This document shows positions 13,998 to 19,675 of a stretch of 19,675 bases of DNA, one piece after another. Position 1 is the stretch's first letter, and the number at the start of each line of letters is the position of its first letter. Location of the stretch: NCBI RefSeq assembly GCF_020217025.1, contig NZ_JAIWOF010000209.1, positions 1-19,675 of the forward strand. The letters are read 5' to 3'. The notes under the pieces were generated by a model that was given only the letters and a program-made list of their open reading frames with translations, was not told the origin of the DNA and searched no databases. A program made the translations under genes and the position numbers. Origin of the DNA: Flavobacterium sp. (lineage in GTDB: Bacteria > Bacteroidota > Bacteroidia > Flavobacteriales > Flavobacteriaceae).

Positions 13998-14501
13998 ATG
14001 AAAAAATTAATCATTACTCTTTTTGCCCTAACAATTGGTATATCATCTTTGACTTCATGTTCTGCTGATTCAGAAAGTGCAACAAGCACTACAAATAATT
14101 CAAACGAAACAGTAAAATCTTATACCCATTCTGATCTAGAATTAGAATTATTAGACGAAGTTAATGCTTACCGAGTTTCAGTAGGATTAAATCCACTACA
14201 AATCATTGAACACATTTCATACAAATCTTCAGAACACAACGATTATATGTTAGCAACGCATACAGTTACTCATGAAGGTTTTGAAGAAAGAAAATCTAAT
14301 TTACAAGAAGTATTAGGTGCTTACCGTGTAGGAGAAAATGTTGCTTATGCCTATTCATCAGCTCAATCGACAGTTAATGCTTGGGTAAACAGTCCAAGTC
14401 ATAAAGCTAATTTAGAAGGCGATTACACCCATTTTGGTGCTTCGATTAAAACAGATGAACAAGGTAGAAAATACTACACGAATATGTTCATCAAAAAATA
14501 A
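13998..14501 (+). CDS. CAP (SCP/PR1)-domain lipoprotein
   Basis: The 167-residue product has a lipoprotein signal peptide ending in the lipobox LTSC, with Cys21 as the likely lipid-modified residue, then a Ser/Thr/Asn linker. From about 46 to the end it is a CAP domain: LLDEVNAYRVSVGLNPLQ (50-67), SSEHNDYMLATHTVTHEGF with likely metal-binding His residues, GENVAYAY, VNAWVNSPSHKANL and THFGASI are the family's conserved blocks. CAP proteins are secreted or surface-attached and bind lipids or act in cell-envelope or host contact; the bacterial role is mostly unknown. It stands alone between the pdxH terminator and its own terminator at 14522. Being a short single-domain form is normal for bacteria. 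Confidence 0.92.
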   Translation: MKKLIITLFALTIGISSLTSCSADSESATSTTNNSNETVKSYTHSDLELELLDEVNAYRVSVGLNPLQIIEHISYKSSEHNDYMLATHTVTHEGFEERKSNLQEVLGAYRVGENVAYAYSSAQSTVNAWVNSPSHKANLEGDYTHFGASIKTDEQGRKYYTNMFIKK

Positions 14502-14521
14502 AATTTCATGTTTGTTTATAG

Positions 14522-14556
14522 AAAAAGCAGCTATTTGTTAGAATAGCTGCTTTTTT
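14522..14556. terminator. Terminator after the CAP gene; left copy of a hairpin pair
   Basis: AAAAAGCAGCTATT (14522-14535) pairs with AATAGCTGCTTTTTT (14542-14556) around TGTTAG. It works on the + strand for the CAP gene and, read backwards, is the first hairpin downstream of the AbiTii gene. The stem is nearly the same as that at 15627-15657. The 133 bases between it and the AbiTii stop hold nothing I recognise. Confidence 0.9.
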
Positions 14557-14689
14557 AATGTCCCTTGGCTTTGCGAAGTTTGACAGATTTATTATCTCCA
14601 TTCAATTAGGATTTAAGCCAAATATACAGAAAGATAATCCATTAAACTATCAAACCCAAATTTCGAAAAGTCACTATTAGCGGCATTTT

Positions 14690-15559
14690 TCACATGAAAT
14701 CTTGAAGTTTTTCAATAATTGTTGGCATCTGTAATTCGATTCCTTTTTCAACTGCTTTAGTTGATAAATTTCCTATCCATGTCAAAATCTTTTTGCCAAT
14801 CCCTTTTTTATCTTCTTGCTGAATTATAGTTTTTAATTCATTACTTTGATTTGAATCAACTCCTAATTTTTCAAGTTCTTTGATTAACTCCTCTATTTTT
14901 TGATCTGCGACGATGCTTTGACTTATATTGTCGCCGATATCAATGTTCGAATTAGAATTGTTTCCATAAATATTCTGTGTAATTATATTTTGAACTTTTT
15001 GATTATTTGCGTTTGAATCGACGTAATCATTTTCTAAATTTGGAAATTTCTCATTCAACTCTAAAAGTGTGTCAATTAATCTTTGTTTAGTTTGTTCTAA
15101 TATAAAATCTATTTGAGATAATTGAATTCTACGTTTTATTGCAATTATACTCTCGCCTTCCGTTGTCATTTTTTTAAACTGATTTGTCAAATCCATTGGG
15201 AAATAGTCATATCCATATTGGTTTTTTCCACTTTGGCTTTGGCCAAGTTCTAACGTGCCAATACTTTGAGTAATTCTCATTTCGTTAAACGAGTATTCTC
15301 CAGCCCAATCTTTTATTGCGGTTACATCCACTGGGATTGTTTTTGTTCCTTGAAATGGTATTATAACTTCAGCGAAAATATCACAGGAAATTATTCTGTA
15401 TTTTGGCAACTCTCTACCGCTATAACCTCCAATTTCTCCAACTAACCATTCTTTGAAATCATGATTGTTTATTTTATATGCAATAATTTTTGCTCTCGTA
15501 AGACCTTGACTTAAAGTTATTTTGTCAAAGGTTAAATCTTCAATTAGTTGTTTTATCAT
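14690..15559 (-). CDS. AbiTii-family abortive-infection protein, stand-alone
   Basis: Residues 1-175 of this 289-residue protein match the AbiTii domain as I know it: LSQGLTRAKIIAYKINNHDF (16-35), FKEWLVGEIGGY (35-46), ELPKYRII (50-57), and LEQTKQRLIDTLLELNEKFP (154-173). AbiTii is named from AbiT, a two-gene phage abortive-infection system of Lactococcus. Residues 188-215 are Asn-rich (ITQNIYGNNSNSNIDIGDN), a linker style seen in this family, and residues 222-289 are helical, ending in the amphipathic KKILTWIGNLSTKAVEKG and EKLQDFM. There is no signal peptide, so it should be cytoplasmic. No AbiTi-like partner lies beside it. It is transcribed on its own between two similar terminators, with an AT-rich upstream region lacking a TAnnTTTG box. 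A phage-defence role is inferred from family; the killing mechanism is unknown. Confidence 0.82.
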   Translation of the reverse strand: MIKQLIEDLTFDKITLSQGLTRAKIIAYKINNHDFKEWLVGEIGGYSGRELPKYRIISCDIFAEVIIPFQGTKTIPVDVTAIKDWAGEYSFNEMRITQSIGTLELGQSQSGKNQYGYDYFPMDLTNQFKKMTTEGESIIAIKRRIQLSQIDFILEQTKQRLIDTLLELNEKFPNLENDYVDSNANNQKVQNIITQNIYGNNSNSNIDIGDNISQSIVADQKIEELIKELEKLGVDSNQSNELKTIIQQEDKKGIGKKILTWIGNLSTKAVEKGIELQMPTIIEKLQDFM

Positions 15560-15626
15560 GAATGCTTAATTAAAATTACCACTAACTATTAATTGACATT
15601 AAATATATAAAACTTTTATTACATAA

Positions 15627-15657
15627 AAAAGCAGCTATTACGAGAATAACTGCTTTT
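15627..15657. terminator. Terminator of the adhesin-SprF-OmpA unit; right copy of a hairpin pair
   Basis: AAAAGCAGCTATT (15627-15639) pairs with AATAACTGCTTTT (15645-15657) around ACGAG with one mismatch. It lies 29 bases downstream of the OmpA stop on the - strand, where it ends in a T-run. Its left arm repeats that of the hairpin at 14522-14535 exactly. Confidence 0.88.
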
Positions 15658-15686
15658 ATTAAAAATGATATAGATAGGTGTGTAGG

Positions 15687-17594
15687 TTACATTTTTAGTA
15701 CGATAAATTCGCTTCGTCTATTTTTTTGATGTTCTGCTTCGCTACACGGAACGTCGTCTGAACAATTGTTTACCAATTGGGTTTCTCCATATCCTTTTGC
15801 GGTCAATCTATTACGTTTGATACCGTTTTTAACCATAAATTCTAAAGTAGATTTTGCTCGTCTGTCTGATAACAGTTCGTTGTATTTGTGCGTTTGTCTA
15901 CTATCGGTATGCGAACGAATATCTATTGTCATGTTTGGATATTGGTTCATAACAGCTATGATTTTTTCTAAATCTTCTGCAGCATCTGGGCGAATATTCC
16001 ATTTGTCTAAATCGAAATAAATGATACTAACATCTAGTATTTTTGCTAAATCTGTTCCTACTTCAACTGGGAAGATGTTTCGTTTTAATTCGATATTTAA
16101 CTTAGATTCACCTGTTTTGGTTACTGGACCAAATGATTTTTCAGTAGTTTCATATTCTTCTTTTGATGCTCTTACGTAATATTTTTTATTACACTCAACT
16201 TTAAAAGAATATACTCCTTTATCTGAAGAAGTAGTTTCGCTAATTTTATTCATTTTATCATCAAAAAGAATCACTTTAGCATTTGGTAAAATTTCTTTTG
16301 TATCTATATCGGTAATTAAACCTGATAAAGTATGAGTACAAACAGTAAAAGTGTAAATGTCGTCAAATCCAGTTCCTCCATCTCTGTTGGAAGAGAAAAA
16401 TCCTAAACCATCTTTGTTAGTAATGTATCCAAAATCGTCCATTGGACTGTTTAATGGTTTTCCTACATTGACAGGTTTTTCAAATGAGTTCTTATTGGCT
16501 TTAGCTTCAAAAATATCTAGTCCACCAAGTCCTGGGTGTCCATCAGATGCGAAAAACAAATTGTTATCAGCATCTACAAAAGGGAAGGTTTCTCTTCCTT
16601 CTGTATTTATAGTTGGCCCTAAATTTTCTGGTGAACCAAAATTACCATTAGAATCAATAGATACTTTGTATAAGTCAGAATTTCCAAAACTTCCCGGCAT
16701 ATCGGAAGCAAAATACATAGTTTTTTCATCTGGACTCAATGTCGGATGCGCTGTTTTGTAATTATCGTTAGAAAAAGGCAATTCTTTTACATTCGTCCAT
16801 TCACCATTGATTAATTCAGCTTTGTAAATTTTTTCCATGATAACTTTGTCATCACTTTTTCGTTTTTTACCGTCGTTGTAATTGTTTCGGGTAAAATACA
16901 TAGTTTTTCCATCTTTTGTGAAGACAGGTGAGGACTCATTATATTTAGTATTTACAGTTTTAGAAAAGTTTTCTACACTTCCTAATTTTCCTTCGTTATC
17001 AATTGAAGCAACGAATAAATCAGTGAAGTTTTGTTTTGTCCATTCGTGAATTTTAGAGTACTGATTGCCCTCGCTTCGAGAAGAAGTAAATACAATTTGT
17101 TTTCCAAAAAATGTTGGGCCATAATCATAAAACTCTGAATTTATATCCGTTTTATCCATGGTGTATTTTCCAGAAACGGCATCAATATCAGTTAAATAAT
17201 CTTTATTCTCTTGGAATAATTTAGCTCTAGTATCGTTTGTTTTTTGAGCAAATAATTCCATATACTGATTTGATTTTTCGTAATTACCTTCTGCTTTTAA
17301 GGCTTGTGCATATCTAAAATAATACTCTGAATCTACTTCTTGATTAAGGGCAAAAAGTTCACCATACCATTTAGAAGCTTTATCTAATTCACCATTGAAA
17401 TAGTAAGCATTCCCCAATTTTTCGAATAATTCAGCAGATTTGTATCCTTTTTCGGCCACTTTCTCATAAATTTCGATTGCATCTATATAAGAGTATTTAT
17501 CGTATTTTTTGTCTGCTTTGTTTAGTTTAGACCCTTGTGCAAAAGCACCAATTGTGATGCTTAAGACGAATACTAGTGTGTATAATGTTTTCAT
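15687..17594 (-). CDS. OmpA-family outer-membrane protein with TPR and PD40 repeats
   Basis: The 635-residue product has a signal peptide (MKTLYTLVFVLSITIGAFAQ), TPR-like helices at about 25-130, a WD40-like PD40 propeller at about 155-415 (GKTMYFTRN, EKTMYFASD, NNLFFASDG, GLGFFSSNRDGG blade strands), a carboxypeptidase-regulatory-like beta domain at about 420-505, and an OmpA peptidoglycan-binding domain at about 520-635 with IYFDLDKWNIRPDA, DIRSHTDSR and LSDRRAKSTLEFM. It should anchor an outer-membrane complex to the cell wall. Genes of this architecture, like PorE in the type IX system, commonly follow PorP/SprF genes. Here it starts 11 bases after the PorP/SprF stop and is the last gene of the unit. 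An exact paralogue name cannot be given from sequence alone. Confidence 0.93.
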   Translation of the reverse strand: MKTLYTLVFVLSITIGAFAQGSKLNKADKKYDKYSYIDAIEIYEKVAEKGYKSAELFEKLGNAYYFNGELDKASKWYGELFALNQEVDSEYYFRYAQALKAEGNYEKSNQYMELFAQKTNDTRAKLFQENKDYLTDIDAVSGKYTMDKTDINSEFYDYGPTFFGKQIVFTSSRSEGNQYSKIHEWTKQNFTDLFVASIDNEGKLGSVENFSKTVNTKYNESSPVFTKDGKTMYFTRNNYNDGKKRKSDDKVIMEKIYKAELINGEWTNVKELPFSNDNYKTAHPTLSPDEKTMYFASDMPGSFGNSDLYKVSIDSNGNFGSPENLGPTINTEGRETFPFVDADNNLFFASDGHPGLGGLDIFEAKANKNSFEKPVNVGKPLNSPMDDFGYITNKDGLGFFSSNRDGGTGFDDIYTFTVCTHTLSGLITDIDTKEILPNAKVILFDDKMNKISETTSSDKGVYSFKVECNKKYYVRASKEEYETTEKSFGPVTKTGESKLNIELKRNIFPVEVGTDLAKILDVSIIYFDLDKWNIRPDAAEDLEKIIAVMNQYPNMTIDIRSHTDSRQTHKYNELLSDRRAKSTLEFMVKNGIKRNRLTAKGYGETQLVNNCSDDVPCSEAEHQKNRRSEFIVLKM

Positions 17595-17605
17595 AATCGG
17601 AAAAT

Positions 17606-18511
17606 TTAAAAGAATCTAGGTGCTGAAACTCTACTTCTGTTGAAAAACTCATAGCGTAGGAATATCTCGTGAGAACCTGAATTGTAGTTGGCAAGTTTCG
17701 TTGTTTCTAAATCATAACCATATCCAATGAACCAAGAATCGGAAATTTGAAATCCAGCTAAAGCACTCACGGAAGCATCCCATCTGTATGCAGCTCCTAA
17801 TGTTAGTTTATCAAAGAACAAAAAGTTAGCTGTTATATCTGCTTGTAACGGAGCCCCTTCTACAATTTTACTTAAGACAGCAGGTTTAAAATCGATGTTA
17901 TCACTCAGTGTAAATACATGACCAGCAATAAAATAGAAGTGCATTTTTTCTTTTGTAATTTCAATATTATTATCATTGTATCTATAAGATTCGAAAAAAT
18001 TTGGTACAGATAATCCAAAATAAGTCTTATCAGAAAACAAATACAGGCCGGCACCAACATTTGGTGAAAATTCCGTATTCATATTTTGAAATTGAGGGTC
18101 AGCTGGATCATATATTCTCAATTTATTTACATCTAATTGAAATAAATTTCCTGTTCCTTTTAAACCTAGCGATAATTTATAATTTTCAGAAATTTGAATA
18201 AAATAAGCCAAATCAACAGAAATTTGATTTTCTGCTACGGGACCAATTTCATCGTTAACAAAATTTAATCCTACACCAAAGTTTGAATCTCCAACAGGCA
18301 TATTTATTGAAAAATTATTTGTTACTGGTGCGCCATCTAATCCTACCCACTGATTTCTGTGGAGCAAGAAAGCTGTAATAGTTTCCCTAGAACCCGCATA
18401 AGCTGGGTTTATAAGGGGCGTATTGTACATATATTGAGTATATTGAGAATCCTGTTGAGAATACATACTTTGTAAAATGAATGCACAAATTATAGTTAAA
18501 ATCGTTTTCAT
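17606..18511 (-). CDS. PorP/SprF family type IX secretion membrane protein
   Basis: The 301-residue product has a signal peptide (MKTILTIICAFILQSMYSQ) followed by the family hallmark YTQYMYNTPLINPAYAGS (about 24-41) and RNQWVGLDGAP (52-62). The rest is an alternation of short beta strands ending in an aromatic residue (YEFFNRSRVSAPRFF), as in outer-membrane beta-barrels. SprF of Flavobacterium johnsoniae is needed to secrete the gliding adhesin SprB, and other members each serve a neighbouring adhesin-type cargo with a type B C-terminal domain. Here the upstream gene codes exactly such a cargo, 30 bases away, so this protein is probably its dedicated partner in the outer membrane. Length is normal for the family. 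Confidence 0.95.
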   Translation of the reverse strand: MKTILTIICAFILQSMYSQQDSQYTQYMYNTPLINPAYAGSRETITAFLLHRNQWVGLDGAPVTNNFSINMPVGDSNFGVGLNFVNDEIGPVAENQISVDLAYFIQISENYKLSLGLKGTGNLFQLDVNKLRIYDPADPQFQNMNTEFSPNVGAGLYLFSDKTYFGLSVPNFFESYRYNDNNIEITKEKMHFYFIAGHVFTLSDNIDFKPAVLSKIVEGAPLQADITANFLFFDKLTLGAAYRWDASVSALAGFQISDSWFIGYGYDLETTKLANYNSGSHEIFLRYEFFNRSRVSAPRFF

Positions 18512-18541
18512 CTTGTTCGTATTTTAAGTTGCTTTAATTTA

Positions 18542-19675
18542 TTAACGGTTAAGGTATAAGTATCCTGATCGATCATGTTTCTTATTTTCTTCATCTGTAT
18601 ATTTCAGAATGTAAAAGTAAGTTCCGTCTGGTAGAAGTTCATTTTTATTAACGGTACTTCTGCCTTCAGATATTCCTTTAAACGATTTAAGATTATTATC
18701 ATAACCGGTTTCGTCATAAACTAAAATTCCCCATCTATTGTAAATTTCTACTGTATTATCGGGATAACATTCAAGTCCGTCGATGAAAAAGATATCGTTA
18801 GAGCCATCATCATTTGGTGAAACTGCATTGTAAACTGTAATATCACAAGCGGCTAACACCACACAATCATCATTTACATTTAAATATACTTCATAAATCA
18901 TCGGACAAGTATTGTCTCCTAATTCAACAACATACTGCAAAGTGTAGAATCCTAAAGTTACATTAGTTGGATCAAAAATACTTCCTGTTAATCCACCAGA
19001 ACTAGTAACTTCATGCCATTCTCCAGTTGTAGGAATTGAATCGTCTAATATAGTAAATAAATCTATTGGATCGTCTTCAATACAAATTGCGAAAGGAATT
19101 GCGTCGAATGGTTCTTCAACACTAACATTTATAGTTTGTGTAAAATTAGCTTCGTTTCCACAATTATCAGAAACAGCCCATTCACGAACAATAATATATT
19201 CATAAATTGAAATGATAGTTGATGTCTCGTTATAAATTACATTTTGAATACCAGAACAATTATCTGTGAAAACTAACTCTGGAACTTCTGGAATTTCAGA
19301 ACATAAAACATTTATTTGAGTGTTTAATTGGCTTGTTAAAGTAGGAGGAGTATTATCAAAAACAGTTATGATTTGAGTATAACTAGAACTGTTATTACAG
19401 CTATCAGTTATAGTCCAAGTTCTATTGATACTATATGCACCCTCACATTGTGACTCTTCTCTGTCAATTGTATCTAATACTGTTATAGTTACATCACTAC
19501 AATTATCTGTTCCTGTCATAATTGCAGGGTTTGGAATTGCATCACAAGAAACAGAAATATTTTGAGGTAATTCGCTTGTGAAAACAGGATTTGTTGTATC
19601 GATGATGGTAAAAGTAGCAGTAGTTGCAGCACTGTTTCCACAAGAATCAGTAGCTGTAAAAGTCACTGTTGCCGA
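18542..19675 (-). CDS. Large surface adhesin-like protein, C-terminal part, T9SS type B domain
   Basis: The reading frame is open to the end of the window, so the 5' part lies beyond it; at least 377 residues are visible. An apparent GTG start at 19666 is only an internal valine codon. The visible part begins with two and a half repeats of about 80-90 residues with motifs D(S/N)C(G/N/S)N, VFDNTPP and TDNCS, like the Ig/HYR-type domains of long flavobacterial adhesins. A further beta domain (EPFDAIPFAICIEDD...) follows. The last 100 residues hold AVSPNDDGSNDIFFIDGLE, VEIYNRWGILVY and LPDGTYFYILKY, the signature of the gliding-motility-associated type B C-terminal domain used for export by the type IX system. 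It is the first visible gene of a unit with PorP/SprF and OmpA partners. A SprB-like adhesion or gliding role is inferred. Confidence 0.92.
   Translation of the reverse strand, partial: SATVTFTATDSCGNSAATTATFTIIDTTNPVFTSELPQNISVSCDAIPNPAIMTGTDNCSDVTITVLDTIDREESQCEGAYSINRTWTITDSCNNSSSYTQIITVFDNTPPTLTSQLNTQINVLCSEIPEVPELVFTDNCSGIQNVIYNETSTIISIYEYIIVREWAVSDNCGNEANFTQTINVSVEEPFDAIPFAICIEDDPIDLFTILDDSIPTTGEWHEVTSSGGLTGSIFDPTNVTLGFYTLQYVVELGDNTCPMIYEVYLNVNDDCVVLAACDITVYNAVSPNDDGSNDIFFIDGLECYPDNTVEIYNRWGILVYDETGYDNNLKSFKGISEGRSTVNKNELLPDGTYFYILKYTDEENKKHDRSGYLYLNR
18980..19675 (-). repeat. Tandem Ig/HYR-like domain repeats in the adhesin
   Basis: The coding sequence shows at least two full and one partial protein-level repeats with the order TDSC-N, DxTxP, ISVSCDAIP or INVLCSEIP, and TDNCS. 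Each unit has paired cysteines. The DNA is only partly conserved between units, so these are old duplications. More repeats are expected outside the window. The exact left boundary of the repeat block is approximate. Confidence 0.6.

Noticed and set aside
14557..14689. Gap with TGTCCCTTGGCTTTGCGAAG, which recalls scattered short repeats in some Flavobacterium genomes
   Set aside because: Only one partial copy is visible in this window, so a repeat-family claim cannot be supported without a genome search.
16357..16761. Open frame of 134 residues on the + strand
   Set aside because: It is antisense to the PD40 repeats of the OmpA-family gene, and its Pro/Ser-rich composition is explained by that.
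19664..19666. GTG as a start codon for the adhesin gene
   Set aside because: The frame stays open to the window edge with a repeat-type sequence (SATVTFTATDSCG), so the GTG codes an internal valine in a domain repeat.
1..19675. CRISPR arrays, tRNA or rRNA genes, insertion sequences
   Set aside because: No regularly spaced direct repeats, no cloverleaf-like blocks and no transposase or integrase reading frames were seen on either strand.

Overview
The window looks like a chromosomal segment of a low-GC member of the Flavobacteriaceae, probably Flavobacterium or a close relative. This rests on four things. The cbb3 oxidase locus has the Bacteroidetes form, with a fused CcoN-CcoO and a one-haem CcoP. 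There are type IX secretion (T9SS) C-terminal domains and a PorP/SprF family protein. Several genes have TAnnTTTG promoter boxes. The coding style is strongly AT-rich. I see no rRNA, tRNA, CRISPR array, transposase or integrase.

Region 1 (1-6637, + strand) is a cytochrome cbb3 oxidase locus. It holds the end of the copper P-type ATPase CcoI/FixI, then ccoS, a ccoNO fusion, a small ccoQ (2724-2894), ccoP, ccoG, ccoH and a TauE/SafE-type membrane protein with paired cysteines. A CRP/FNR-like palindrome lies before ccoS, about 42 bases upstream of the transcription start predicted from a TAACTTTG box. A long hairpin lies between ccoQ and ccoP, and a strong terminator separates ccoP from the assembly genes.

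Region 2 (6657-10306, - strand) holds a secreted endonuclease I with a T9SS sorting tail, an RsmB/NOP-type RNA methyltransferase 2 bases upstream of it, and a secreted protein with an aromatic core and an Arg/Gly/Asn/Ser repeat tail. Terminators close both units. Region 3 (10463-13743) holds a BNR-repeat exported protein (+), a convergent three-gene unit on the - strand (ECF sigma factor, single-pass membrane protein, small exported Spy/LTXXQ-like protein), and a divergent pdxH (+).

Region 4 (13889-15657) holds a CAP-domain lipoprotein and a lone AbiTii-family gene on the opposite strand. AbiTii is an abortive-infection family. The gene sits between two closely similar terminator hairpins, so it looks like a small inserted defence cargo, and it is the best candidate here for a little-studied system. 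Region 5 (15687-end, - strand) reads as an operon: a large adhesin-like protein with Ig/HYR-like repeats and a gliding-motility-type C-terminal domain (5' end outside the window), a PorP/SprF family protein, and an OmpA-family protein with TPR and PD40 repeats. This is the usual layout of a T9SS surface-adhesin module.

No gene-free stretch exceeds 300 bases. The longest, 13744-13997, holds the pdxH terminator and the promoter region of the CAP gene.
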